A stretch of DNA of 64,000 nt from Labia minor (GCA_963082975.1 OY720347.1:13870225-13934224); one strand, 5' to 3'; positions 1 to 11,033 are shown, counted from the stretch's first letter. The notes: a model not told the origin generated them from the letters alone. Numbers and translations are program-made.

Positions 1-660
1 CTATCATTGTATATTAAAATTAAAATGTCTTGGATCAAATAATCCATTAGAATAGTCTAATTAAAAAGAAATTTGTTATTTAAAGTAACGAATGGATGCT
101 TTTCAGCTACGAGGATGGTCAAATGGGTAATTGAATTCCCATTTGGTTAACAAAAACGGTACGTGATCTCAAGTGATGACATCAATAAACCTTAAACGAT
201 AATCTTCAACAGAGATTTATTGTCTATGAATGGTGCCATATATTCTGGGAGGCCCATCCTGCCGTTGAATTTCGCAGGAGGTCCTGTTCAAGGATACCTG
301 TCCGGCTGACTTTGCAAATTACGCACTTCCTTCTACAACAGTGCGATCGTCACTATTCAAATTGAAATAGCTATAATTAACAAAACAATACCCAACAAAT
401 ACAAATAGAGAATTACATTTGAAGTGGATTTAAAAAAAATATACAATTTGAAAGGAACTTTAAAAAGTCGTTAAATCAAGCAAAAAGGTGAATTAGATAA
501 CTTCAAAATTATATTTGTTGTTAAATAATTTATTTAATACCAAATATATAACTATATATTGATGAATGGAAAAATGAATGGAAAAATGAAAAAATATTAA
601 TTAGAAAAACTTTAATATTTAAATTATAGAAGGTTTTACGGATTGGATGATATGATAAGT
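1..660. other. AT-rich intergenic DNA with one GC-richer patch
   Basis: No gene is recognised. Positions about 240-355 are clearly less AT-rich than their surroundings. On the minus strand this patch reads for short stretches (for example GPPAKFNGRMGLPEYMAP), but stops interrupt it. It may be a decayed transposon coding piece; no family could be assigned. Confidence 0.4.
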
Positions 661-666
661 ATTATA

Positions 667-807
667 CAGCACCGGAAGACTGCCAGGGCGCCACATTTGT
701 AGGGGCGCCGATTTAAAAAAAATAATTTTTTACATTTATTATTTAAAAGATAATTTGTATGAAAGGGCATCAAATTTTATTTTACCAAAACCTTAGAACC
801 GGCCCTG
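667..807. mobile_element. hAT-like MITE, 141 bp
   Basis: The ends are CAGCACCGG on the left and CCGGCCCTG on the right, an imperfect inverted repeat. The flanks are GTATTATA and ATATTATA, a 7/8 match to an 8-bp target duplication as made by hAT transposases. There is no coding capacity. A GC-rich segment near the left end (GGGGCGCCG) stands out in the AT-rich context. Confidence 0.5.
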
Positions 808-1263
808 ATATTATATATAAGTATTAATGCTCTAATTAAATGAATAAAATTTGTAGAGAGAATTGTTAACAAAGGTTTTTTTATAAAGCTTTTAATTAAA
901 AATCTACCTGATAAAGATTAAAGATTAAATATGTTTTTATAATAAATATTTATATAAAGTTATGGAGAGAGGAAACTATTATTATTAATGTTAATGTTCC
1001 AAAACTCCTTTCATATTATTTTATAATATAAATCTGAGAAGTAAGATTGTCTAAAAGTATTATTATTTAATTTTTTAATAATTCCTCTATTTGTTTTTAC
1101 ATCCAACACTTTCGCAATATTTAATTAGAAACCATTTTTAAATAAATTATTCTGTCTCTGATAACAGAAAAAAAGTAATATGAAAATAATACTGACATTA
1201 TCTTGTATTAAATTCTCAATGAAATGATAAATAAATAGATAATGTTTATTGAAAAATATATTA

Positions 1264-1305
<42 letters not shown>

Positions 1306-1650
1306 TTAGTATTTGCTTGTGTAAGGAAGAGAAAATAAAATATTTTCCCTATAACAGATATAATGATTGATAAGGTAGAGATAAATAACCATTAAAAAAC
1401 TTATAAAACAAAATTTAATTTAATCTTATATTTTTAGTTAATAGTATTTTAAATCTTAGAAAGGCCGTGAGAGATAACTCTCGTTGTTTTCCCTATGAAA
1501 TTAATTGATTAAAAAAAACATTAATATTAGTTGATATTTTGGATATTCTATTAATTAATTATTTTAAAATAATCTCAAACAAATCATATTATTTGAATTT
1601 GTGATTGAAATTATTAGTATCTATAATATAAATTAAATACTTATTATATA
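808..1650. other. AT-rich intergenic DNA with an (AT)n run
   Basis: No gene is seen. A TA dinucleotide microsatellite lies at about 1268-1301. The rest is low-complexity AT-rich sequence without long ORFs. Confidence 0.6.
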
Positions 1651-1654
1651 ATAA

Positions 1655-1725
1655 CTAGCCGGCGCCGGCGGCATAAACCTCTTCTTAGAGGGACAGGCGG
1701 CTTCTAGCCGCACGAGATTGATTAA
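1655..1725 (-). mobile_element. Helitron-like 3' end
   Basis: Read on the minus strand, a GC-rich palindrome (GCCGGCGCCGGC) runs straight into CTAG followed by host T. That hairpin plus CTRR end is the signature of Helitron 3' termini. A second small hairpin (GCGGCTAGAAGCCGC) lies just inside. A matching 5' TC end could not be located, so only the terminus is called. A relative of the same end is at 34413. Confidence 0.55.
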
Positions 1726-2684
1726 TAATAATAATTTATAGGAAATTTTGTTTCAAATATTGACAAAGTAACACAATGTTTAAATATAAAATTAATAAAT
1801 TTATTCAAATCGTCGTAATATTTTTTTTTAATATTTTTTTTCAATAATTAATAATAATCAAATGAAAGTATGAAAAATTGAAATGAAGTTAGAAACAAAT
1901 TAATAGTTTTCATAGCTTTCTTTTGATGTATATTATGTTTAAAAAATTCTATGATAAAAAATAATATTAATATCAAAAATTAGAATATTTCAAATTGTAT
2001 TTCAAATTTTTTTTTTATTTTAAATTTTATAAAAATTCTAAATTGGAAATTTCTAAACTTTTGGCTAACTTCATAATGTTAATACATTTCATACATAAAT
2101 ACAAACACAGGAAATTATATATAGTGATGATATTCTATGTAATTGTTATGTATGTATGTTTAAATTTTTATAATGTATAAGTATATATTAAATTGTAGCT
2201 AATTTATTCTATCTTTCTTCCTTTCATATGAAAAAATATAATTAATATTAAGATTAATTAATATTATAAAAATATTTCTAAAAATTACTTAAATTTAATT
2301 TAGTGATATTTATGTTTGTATATGAGTGGGTGAAGTAGAAAAGGAAATCGTTATACTAATTCTTTTTAAAAATTAATTACACTCTTTTATGAAATTCCAA
2401 TTATTATATTTAATTGTAAACATATTATTACATTAATTTAAACAACTGGATTCGTATTTTGATAATTAATAATTTTAAACTCAACGTTTATTTTAGGTTC
2501 AAAATTTACTTTTCATCGATAACACATTCCCTTCAAGAGAGTACATACGTACAGAAAGTTAGAGAAAAATAAATAATTAAAAAAAAATTAAGTTAAGTGT
2601 TTTATTTATAAATGCACTAAAAACTAGAAAAAAAATTTTCAAATAAAACGCTTGCATTTAAATTAAAAATATTTATTTGAGAGA
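1726..2684. other. AT-rich intergenic DNA, nothing recognised
   Basis: Only short low-complexity ORFs occur, for example 1995-2180, which is rich in Phe, Tyr and Lys as expected from AT-rich noncoding DNA. No gene, repeat end or RNA was recognised. Confidence 0.6.
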
Positions 2685-2875
2685 TCCCTAGAAATACTTT
2701 TAAGCGCGGGCCAAAATGAAATTTTCAAAATCTCTTCCGGGCCGGAGGACCATATTTCGAAAACACTAATAAAAATTTTATCTTGTTTTTTTTTAGAGAC
2801 ATATTGAACGAAAAATCAAAATAAGAGCCAACTTTTTCAACGGACGTTCAAAAGGCCCGCACTTAAAAGTATTTG
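2685..2875. mobile_element. MITE-like element with inverted ends
   Basis: The inward segments AAATACTTTTAAGCGCGGGCC (left) and its near complement GGCCCGCACTTAAAAGTATTT (right) are inverted repeats about 150 bp apart. The right end finishes in CACCCCTG, a common hAT-like terminus; the outermost left bases have diverged. The interior carries the TTTTTTTTTAGA plus ATTGAA core found in other MITEs of this window. Confidence 0.5.
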
Positions 2876-3454
2876 CCCACCCCTGAACTAATGGCAAGTA
2901 CTAAGCCCGTGTAAATTGGGCTTTAGAGAGAGGATCTATTGACCGTAATAACCAGATACTTCCTGTCATCCCTATCATCCGTCATCTTCATCCATTTTGA
3001 TCCACCTTTCTTCCTCAAGACAGGCTTTATTGATCCCTGAAGTGTTCTTCATCTTCCCACCGGTCATTTGCTGTTTGGTTTAAGAATTTATATGTAGAAT
3101 TCTTTTTTTCTCAATATTTTTACATCCACTTATTGATTTTACGATTATTACTAGAGATTTTAATTTAAATATTTACTTGTCTAAAATATTTCACAAATTT
3201 TTATCAAATATTCAAATAAGTATTTGGAAAAGTAAAAAAAGCAAATTTAAAAATTTAAATGATAATAAATCAATTAATAAATTATAATAATTCAGTAAGA
3301 TGTGGTTAAATATAAAATATAAAATTATTTATTTTAAAAATGTTCTAAAAATTTCTACTTAGAGATTTAAAGTTTGAAAACTCATTTATTCAATTTTGAA
3401 CTTGATAAAGTACGTGCATTCAGGTGTTTTTATTATAATTATAACGTTTTTCTC
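2876..3454. other. Intergenic DNA, nothing recognised
   Basis: No gene is seen. Positions about 2935-3080 are less AT-rich than average and have no clear reading frame. The rest is AT-rich. Confidence 0.5.
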
Positions 3455-3656
3455 AACTTCACTTCATTCATTCATCATACTGATGCATTAAGTAAATATA
3501 TAAAATTTCATCAAAATCCGTCCGTATAGATGTGTACATCTTGAACGGCTCAACGGATTTTGATGAAATTTGGTATATTTACTTAATGCATCAGTATGAT
3601 GAATTGATCAACTTTTTTCAAATCCGGAAACCGGAAGTGGTAGTATTAGCGATCGC
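3455..3656. repeat. Element A fragment arranged as a foldback
   Basis: The 3' part of repeat family A is present here twice in opposite orientation. The left arm (about 3470-3516) contains CTGATGCATTAAGTAAAT and the right arm (about 3553-3603) contains its complement, ATTTACTTAATGCATCAG. The loop carries TCCGTATAGATGTGTACA, also seen in the copy at 28162. The right side continues with CCGGAAACCGGAAGTGG as in that copy. Confidence 0.7.
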
Positions 3657-3997
3657 GTCTTTTTTTTAATTGGGGCTTTCCATTGTTATATCTGTATGAA
3701 AGTGGGCAATTTATTACATTTTTTTAATTAAATAGAATTAATATACTTACAAAAATTAAAATTAATGGTTTATTATATATTTTTACAGACTGTTTAAAAA
3801 ATATTGGCAAAAAATATTTTATCAAACATTATATAAAAACATACAAAATCTAGTCTTTAATAATTTTTTTTTAATAGGTACAAAAAAATCAAATTAACAT
3901 TTATTGAATTTTTTTTTTGTAAAGGTATCCATTCGAATAAACACAGTAAGTGAGAGTAAGTGAGTGATTATGGCTTTTTACATTATATATATAATAG

Positions 3998-4252
3998 TAC
4001 GATTGGTCCTTATGAAGATATCTCAAATCTCAATCTTGAAATCAGGGAAGTTTTTAAGTTTGTCAGAAGAAACCTTTCATTCGTAAAGGAGATGAACAAA
4101 ATTATTTATTTTATATAACAAAAATATACTAATAGGTTATATTAATACATAATGTTGAAAAAATCGTTATTATCTATTCTCCTGGCAAACTTAAAAACTT
4201 ACCTAATTTTAAGATTGAGATTTGAGATATCTTCATAAGTACCAATTGTATA
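3998..4252. repeat. Long inverted repeat / foldback MITE
   Basis: Arms of about 75 bp (3998-4073 and 4178-4252) are near-perfect inverted complements separated by about 105 bp. The left arm holds TTATGAAGATATCTCAAATC and the right arm its complement. No coding sequence is present. It lies 360 bp upstream of the F-box gene start. This is consistent with a foldback-type MITE or a pair of inverted insertions. Confidence 0.7.
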
Positions 4253-4262
4253 CAATTTTCTT

Positions 4263-4375
4263 AGAACATTGGACAATGGATAGCTGTATTTTCAAAGTTT
4301 TGTTCTTTTGTTGTTTTCTTCTTTCATCTTTTCTTGTAAACAAAATTCAATTGTTAAGGAAAAAAAGCAAAAATT
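4263..4375 (+). repeat. Duplicated segment upstream of the F-box gene
   Basis: This stretch resembles 8155-8295 in order and spacing: an ACAATGG / CCAATGG block, a run of GTT repeats, then the perfectly shared block TGTAAACAAAATTCAATTGT. Its position just upstream of the gene suggests promoter or 5' UTR sequence. The second copy 4 kb downstream has no intact gene after it. Confidence 0.55.
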
Positions 4376-4610
4376 TATAGTGATGGAAAGTAGCCAATAA
4401 GATCGAGCCTTACAGTTCTATAAAGTGTGTTCTGATTGGTTCCCTGTTTTCACACCCATTTTTTCGATTTTTGCTCCCTATGTTTTCAGTCTGCAATTCA
4501 TTGCTGTTTTGCAATTCCCAAGAGCAACATATATTTTAACTAACCATCGTTAAGTGTGAGTGTAGTTTTTGATTTTGTATTTTTTTAATTTTATAATCCT
4601 ATCATCCAAA

Positions 4611-6084
4611 ATGATGAAAAACCTGACTCCTGTAAATGAAACTATTGTCAATTCTAGTTGTGATCTAGAATTATGTCAATATCAAAAGTAAGTATTGCAC
4701 ATTTTTAAAAGATATTATTTAGAATATTAATAAAAAAACATTTTTTAATTTTGTAAATGAAACATCTGTTAATTATAGTGATGATGGAGAATTAGATCAA
4801 CATATGAGGAGATTACCGCAAGAATTAGTAGGAAATATTCTGAAATATTCAACAATAGAACAATTGCTTGTTTTTAGTGAAGATCCATATTATTACGATA
4901 TGATTGTCAATTCTGGAATTATCTCTTCATCAACTGGAATAATATTCGGCCATCAGGATTACTTCTATGCTCAACAATTTTTTCAACGATTCTATTCTTT
5001 AATAGAAACTCTTCATATATGTGAGTTTAATTATGAATCTTTTATGAAGTTTATAACACATTTTCCTATGCCACGATTAAAAAAAATCATTTTACGAAAA
5101 TTCTCCTATAATAGATTAACTAAAATATTAGATCTTAAAGAAAAATTAGCAAGTCTTTTGCAAGAAGGTAAATTGCCAACTTGTACTATTTTCAATAAGG
5201 TAGAAGAAATTGTTATATGTATTGAATTTATAATTGATCATGATTGTCTAAAGGCTATTAATTATTATTTTCCAAATTTAAAAAAGTTTACTATAAAAGA
5301 ACTTGATTTCGATGATGATTTTTTAACTAATCAATTATTTAAGAAAAAGAACAAATTTGTTTCATTATATATGCCGGAATTATTGATAAAAACAATTGAA
5401 CAATTGGAAACAATAGTTAACTTCTCTAATTTAAGACAATTAGAAGTCCGGTTTCAATCTTGTAATAGAACCTGGCCATCTTATTTGTCTAAATTAGAAC
5501 ATTTAGAATACCTTCAGATCAAATACCATGGTCCTGAAGAAATTCTCAGGAGTTATTTTGAAATTGCACCATTAGGTAAATTGAAAAAAGTAGTGTTAAT
5601 AAAAATTAAATCATTTACAGAACAATTAGTTAAAGTGTTTCTTAAAAAAAGATTACCATTAACAAATTTGAAAATAGAATTATGCCACGATATTCATAAA
5701 AATGCCTTGAAAATGCTTAATCAGTTTGAAAATTTAACAGACCTCCGATTAGAATTTTGTAAAGAATTAATAAATACTGATCTAGAAGATATCCATAAAA
5801 TAAAAAAATTAAATATTTTATCATTGATTGCATGTGAAAAAATATCTAATAAAGTACTTCCAAACATTTTTAAATGTAAAAAATTATATCAATTAATTCT
5901 TCCATTGACAAAGACACAAGTTAGTTTTGAGGAAATTAAAAAATACTTGCGACTTCATACATTGAAGCTTGAAACAAGTAGAGATGAATTTAATACAAAT
6001 AGAAATGAAATTCGGGTTTACAAAACATTGTTACCTTGGGCAAGTAATATCGAATGGTACGATTTTATGGATTGTATTTGGTAA
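4611..6084 (+). CDS. F-box/leucine-rich-repeat-like protein
   Basis: Two exons are proposed, 4611-4687 and 4779-6084, joined across a 91-bp intron (donor GTAAGT at 4688, acceptor TATAG ending at 4778). The joined frame is open for 460 codons. Residues about 36-75 (RRLPQELVGNILKYSTIEQL) fit an F-box, the Skp1-binding part of SCF ubiquitin ligases. The remainder has weak leucine-rich periodicity, for example FENLTDLRLEFCKELINTDL, as in substrate-binding FBXL proteins. Without the first exon the ATG at 4804 would give 426 residues. The exact family is not recognised and target proteins cannot be inferred. An AATAAA-like signal follows near 6100. The F-box is inferred from pattern only and was not scored against a profile. 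Confidence 0.8.
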
Positions 6085-6450
6085 TAACTTAATTAAAAAT
6101 AAATTTGTATAATTATATTTTATGAATTTTATAAAGATTTAAGTAATATATTAAAATAACTATATTAAAATAAATATATAAATGCTATATTTGTAATTAC
6201 ATTATGTTAATTGAAAAATGACGATACGCTAATTTGTATATGATATTTTAAATTTTTTTATGTTTATATAGTAATAATATAATATACTATTAATTAATAA
6301 ATATATAATAATAATTACGAAATATTAATAAATATTATAAAATGAAATTTGTGAATTTATTTTGCTTTCCTTATTCAATCCTATAATCCTTCCCTATATT
6401 CTTTATATATAATAATAATAAAGATATATATAAATAAATAGTTATATAAT
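6085..6450. other. AT-rich 3' flank of the F-box gene
   Basis: Low-complexity AT-rich sequence with several AATAAA-type hexamers that could end the F-box transcript. No other feature is seen. Confidence 0.5.
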
Positions 6451-6454
6451 ATGG

Positions 6455-6580
6455 TAGTACCGGGACCCCGAGCCTCGGCTCGGTACTTAAGTTAAAAAAA
6501 ATGATTCATTATTATTGGATTTGGCTGGTAATATTAATACCTGGGACACCGAGCTCTCGCTCTACCCTTTAAAAAATATT
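6455..6580. repeat. Two related GC-rich hairpin modules
   Basis: ACCGGGACCCCGAGCCTCGG followed by CTCGGTAC (about 6458-6486) and ACCTGGGACACCGAGCTC (about 6540-6560) are diverged copies of one module. The first folds as CCGAGCCTCGGCTCGG. They may be transposon 3' tails (Helitron or retroposon). The following 90 bp (ACAATTATTAAATGTTAC and GCATCAATCTGATTAAAAT) recurs at about 7450-7530. Confidence 0.4.
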
Positions 6581-6724
6581 GATACACAATTCTTTAATTA
6601 TTTATTACAATTATTAAATGTTACACATTTGCATCAATCTGATTAAAATTAATGAACTTGTGCTCCTCAATAATACATAAATATATAATATATAGGTACA
6701 TATATTTTTTTTCTATAGTGTTTT

Positions 6725-7335
6725 TTTGAAAAACTGTTTAGCGCCCCAAGTGGTTATAAAACAAACTAAAGACAAAAAAACGTGCTTTGCAGCTTTTCGG
6801 AATTAAAAAAGCAAAATTGGCAGTCGTGTGACTGGCCGACAGAAGTGAAAACTTCTGCGTAAGAAATTTTAAAACAGACGAAATTCGCGCTATTTCACGA
6901 GAAAGATGAATTTCATATGCATGTATATATATATAACTTATATATTATTTTAAACATATATTTTAAACAAATTTGTAACTTATATTTATATATATATAAA
7001 TACACAACTTTGTTTAAAATATTGCAATACGAACTGTTTTATAATTCTTATCTCTAACATAAAATATATATTTATTATGTGAAGTTCATTTCGTATAATT
7101 TTGATTATATATGTATATATGAAATGAACTTTACATAATAAATATATATTTATATGTTAGAGATAATTTATAAAACAGTTCTAATGACAATTCAAATTTC
7201 GCGCTCTGTTATAAGAAATTTGAAAGCAGACGTAATGTGCTAGCTTCATGGTGTTGGTCACGATCACGCGAGTTCTATACTTTTTCCCCATCCCGCAAAA
7301 GTGCTCAACGCCGCTAAAGAAGTTTTCACTTCAAA
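6725..7335. repeat. Large foldback structure
   Basis: Central arms of about 62 bp (7031-7093 and 7121-7181) are inverted complements around a loop of about 27 bp; the left arm begins GAACTGTTTTATAA and the right arm ends in TTATAAAACAGTTC. Further out, GAAGTGAAAACTTCT at 6842 is matched exactly by its complement at 7318-7332. Some intervening sequence also forms direct repeats (TAAGAAATTT ... CAGACG at 6861 and 7214). No gene is present. Confidence 0.65.
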
Positions 7336-7732
7336 AATTATTTAATATTTGGAAATATATCTGACTTATAGAAAAAATGAATATTAATTAAAGAAAGAAA
7401 TAGTTTTTAAAATATCCTGAATAATATGTAACAATTTTCAAGATAGAAATTTATTACAATATTACAATTATTAACTGTTGCATCATTGCATCAATCTGAT
7501 TAAAATGAATGGAACTTCGGGTACTCAATAATAATAAATAAAATAATATTAATAAATATATTAAATAATATTTTATTGAAAAAATATTAAAAATTATAAA
7601 ACTATCTAAAACTTAATTAATAAAAGAACAATGAATAAATAAATATAGAATAGTAATTTATTAAAAAGTAAACAATAGATAAAAAGAAAAAAAAATAACA
7701 AAATCATTATTTTCATTTTTAAATAACGATTC

Positions 7733-7800
7733 ACCCGGCGAGTTTCGAACCGACGAAATCCACTCGTTAAAACATCAGTCCAACCGCTGGACTATATGTA
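7733..7800 (-). repeat. tRNA-like sequence (tRNA relic or SINE head)
   Basis: On the minus strand TAGTCCAGCGGTTGGA resembles a pol III A box and, about 30 nt later, GGTTCGAAACTCGCC resembles a B box. Spacing is roughly that of a tRNA, but I could not pair a proper acceptor stem, so it is not called a tRNA gene. A similar B-box segment (GTTCGAAACTCGC) lies inside the Helitron at 40867-41684. Confidence 0.45.
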
Positions 7801-8154
7801 TTTAGATAAAAAATTGTCATTTTTTTACTGTCTTAGCAGGCAGTATTAAAAATTTTGACGTTTTCCATATATAATTTTCAATTAAGAAATTAATAATGAA
7901 GCTGTATGTTTCAAGAGATATCATCAATAAAACTTAATTTTTCTTTATAAATACTATATCTAGTGTGAATTTGAAAAAAATCGTTAGAGCGGTTTTTGAG
8001 AACCAATATATATAGATAAATACATATATACAATTTTAGCTAGCATAATAAGATAAGATATCTTAATTATATGGCTTTTAAACATTAGTCTCCTAAATCA
8101 ATACAAGTTTAAACAATTAAGAACATTTTTAATAAATAGAACCCAAAAATGTTT

Positions 8155-8300
8155 TTTTCTCGAACAATAACCAATGGTCATCTGTATTATCTATTTTTAA
8201 ATCTTTGAAAATGTTCTTTTTTTGTTGTTTTGTTCTATTTTTCATTCATCTTCATGTAAACAAAATTCAATTGTTAATGTAAAAGGAAACAAGTTAAAAA
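8155..8300 (+). repeat. Second copy of the F-box upstream segment
   Basis: This matches 4263-4375 in block order and shares TGTAAACAAAATTCAATTGT exactly. About 100 bp further, GTATCAG then TGTTGATGGAGATTATGTTG faintly resembles the F-box exon 2 start (TGATGATGGAGAATTAGATC). No ORF like the F-box protein follows, so this may be the promoter end of a lost tandem gene copy. Confidence 0.4.
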
Positions 8301-8869
8301 TAAATAGATTCATAGATTTTTCAAAATCCTGAATATTTTGCTTGATTAATTAATTAAATAAATTAACTAAATTAGAACACCGTTTTGAGAAATGTATCAG
8401 TGTTGATGGAGATTATGTTGAAAAATAAAGCAAAAAAATTTAAAAACAACGTTTTTCTTGGTCAGGCCGGAAACTTTTCATCCCACCCTCGTATATTAAT
8501 ATTAAGGATTGTTATTTTATTTTTATTTTAAGCTTTTAACTAATGCCAAACCAGGGTTCACCGCTCTACCAAACAAGTACTCCACTCCTATTCCTCCTCT
8601 CCCACTCCTGATTAAATCCTTTATTTATTTATTTTCTCAATAACACTTGTTTTACAACTAATATTACTAACATTCATAAAATAAATAAATGAAAACATCC
8701 TATCAGTGGAATATGTCGGGCTGTTTCTTTCGCGTGCAAAGAAATCTCACCTGTTTCCCTTAAGAGGCTCATAAGTAATGAGCATATGGATTGACTTTCA
8801 TGAGGTCCCGAGCTATATTTAGTATTTTTTTTACTTACTTGTACTAAATATCTTACTTTTATCTTTCCT

Positions 8870-9290
8870 ATCTGACCTCCAACTTCCTTGAGTATGGATG
8901 TATATAATGGAGAAGAAGATAATTCTAATATAATTACTGGAACTCTAATAGAAGGAAAACTGACTCCTGAAAGACGGGCCGACCCAATGAAAAGAAAAAA
9001 AAGCAGAGACAAGCTTTAAACACAGCGCTGAAACTAATATCCTATACCTTAGTCAAAAACTGGATACACTAAATAAAACAATGGGAAAGCTGTATAAATA
9101 CATTAGAAAAAATAATACGGTGCACACAAGAATTAAAGAATTGGCAAATTAAATGAAATCTTTATACTTAAGTCAGTGATTCTAGAATATAAAAATGACA
9201 AAACCACAGCTCTAGAAACCGAAATGATACATAAGGTGCAGATAAATGAAAAAACGAAATTATTATTAAAAATGTCGAAATGCGAATTTG
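8870..9290 (+). pseudogene. Decayed ORF, possibly non-LTR retrotransposon ORF1
   Basis: The + strand reads in broken frames with amphipathic, coiled-coil-like peptides (SQKLDTLNKTMGKLYKYIRK, then NNTVHTRIKELAN, then ETEMIHKVQINEKTKLLLKM). Such heptad-rich stretches ending in IKELA occur in ORF1 proteins of R1-like insect retrotransposons, to my recollection. Frameshifts and stops (TAA at about 9150) break it. The 112-codon minus-strand frame over the same interval looks like a shadow. Confidence 0.35.
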
Positions 9291-9430
9291 CCTAAAATTC
9301 AAATAATATAGTGGGTCCACACCACTATAAACTAAAATCAATTAGACAAATTCCATACAATAAAAATTTAAAAAAAATAATAGTCAATTTTTAGGAAAGA
9401 TAAATGATTCTAACAAATATTTACCACATT

Positions 9431-9640
9431 TTTACCGACCGACGATAGAAAGGGAAGGTATTGTTTACACACCAAATTTCAGATGTCGAGATTTTTACAT
9501 ATCCCCACGAATCATGCATTTTGTTAACAGAAAAAAGTATTTTTAACATGATGTCTATTCGTCTGTCCGTTTTTGAAGTGATAGTTTACAAAGTATTAAT
9601 TTTATATTTTATATTCAATGTCAAAAATTTTTCACTTAAA
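9431..9640 (+). mobile_element. Element A copy, truncated
   Basis: It begins TTTACCGACCGACGATAG and continues through ATTTTTACATATCCCCACGA, GAATCATGCATTTTGTTAAC and CATGATGTCTATTCGTCTGT, all shared with copies at 13944, 15504 and 28162. After the GTCTGTCCG part it ends with the variant tail GTTTACAAAGTATTAATTTT, the complement of sequence at 15620. Noncoding. Confidence 0.75.
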
Positions 9641-9903
9641 ATATAGTAGTAATTAATAATTAAGTAATTAAACTAAAAATAAAAACCAAGATAATATAAT
9701 TTGGTCATTTTAAAAGTCAAGTTTAAAAATATTTTTTTTCATACTTTATCTATAAATATTTATAATATTTGGAAATTAATTTATTTCAAATCGTCGGGGT
9801 GGGGGGATAAAAAAAATAATGACAATTTTTTCGTAGCACGTTAGATACTTCAAAAGGACTTTATAATTTTGTGGTATGGTAATTGAAAAAGCTTCTCTAT
9901 TCC

Positions 9904-10080
9904 TAGGGTGACGCCAAATCGGGACAAACGGTTTTTTTAGAACAAAAAATGAAAAAATTTTGAAAAAAAGTATGAAATGTCCTAAATATTTAAAAAAAAA
10001 ACGGGACAATATGCTGTCCCGCAGACATTTTTCGGGACGCCGGGACAGAGCACCTAAAAACTGGACGTTTGGTCACCCTA
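9904..10080 (-). mobile_element. Element C (hAT-like MITE), copy 1
   Basis: Terminal inverted repeats are TAGGGTGAC and GGTCACCCTA. The interior has the family's AACGGGACAATATGCTGTCC and TTCGGGACGCCGGGACAGAG. Flanks TCTATTCC and TCTATCCC match at 7/8 bases, as for an 8-bp hAT target duplication. The family has no transposase; it would need one in trans. Confidence 0.8.
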
Positions 10081-10238
10081 TCTATCCCTATTATATAATA
10101 ATATTGTTCATCTAAGAGAGCTAAAATATTTTGTTTTTTATTTAATATTGTCTTTTAATTTTAATTTGACTTTCTATCAAATTGGCTGGAGATTTTTTCC
10201 GAAAAATTCCTCTCTAAGTATACACCTGTTATCTATAC

Positions 10239-10499
10239 CAGCGGTTGCCAAAGTGGTGGTCCACGGACCACTAGTGGTCGCAGAAAAATCATGTTAAGTT
10301 ATGTTTTAAGATGCATTAAAACATGATTCAATTCATAACAATACGTGATAAGTTATAAAAACTCAATGTTTATGTGTTCTTTGATCACAATTTTTATTTT
10401 TATAAATATATTTAACACTTAAAAAATCCTATTAGTGGTCCGCGGGATTTAAATTATGAATTAACTGGTCCGTGAGGTCAAAAAGTTTGGCAACCGCTG
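10239..10499. mobile_element. hAT-like MITE, 261 bp
   Basis: The ends CAGCGGTTGCCAAA and TTTGGCAACCGCTG are perfect 14-bp inverted repeats, flanked by a perfect 8-bp duplication ATCTATAC (10231-10238 and 10500-10507). Subterminal GGTCCACGGACCACTAGTGG repeats are also present. Noncoding and well bounded. Confidence 0.9.
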
Positions 10500-10512
10500 A
10501 TCTATACCCCAA

Positions 10513-11033
10513 TTTTCAACGAACTTTTAGTTCGTTTATAAAATCTATATATCTGTGTGTCTGTCGCCAAAAATTTTCGTTTTTTTAAATTTTGATTTTG
10601 GATTCGAGTAGAGCTTAAAAAAGTGTAAATGTAAAGTGGTCTTGGTTTTTTAAAATTTGGTTGGGAACATGGTCAAATCGGCGGTCAAAGTTGAAAATTT
10701 CCCATATATTATAACAACTGTAATTAGTGTTATTATAATGTCAAATTGTAAAGAAAAAATGTTTAGACGTTATTGTAAATATTAAAAAAATGCCCGGGAA
10801 CATTAGGGAAATTCCCGGGATATTAATTTTTTTAATTATAAATTATAAAAATAATTATAAATAAGAACGTATCACATTTTAATTATAATTATAATTATAA
10901 ATTATATACATTTAAAAATATTTTTTGCTCTCTACATTATTTATCTAATTCTCACAATATACGAGTATTAAGATCATATAAATTGGAATTATTTATGCAA
11001 TTTTGTGATAAATATGAATAAAAGTTCGTTGAT
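10513..11033. mobile_element. Putative TIR element, about 520 bp
   Basis: TTTCAACGAACTTTTAGTTC near the left and AAAAGTTCGTTGATAG near the right share an inverted CAACGAACTTTTA. It begins a few bases after the target duplication of the previous MITE. A CCCGGGAA ... TTCCCGGG palindrome lies at about 10792-10820. Noncoding; boundaries are approximate. Confidence 0.5.

Noticed and set aside
8674..9012. 112-codon minus-strand frame with a hydrophobic start
   Set aside because: The opposite strand reads as a decayed coiled-coil-type ORF across the same interval; no domain or splice context supports the minus frame.
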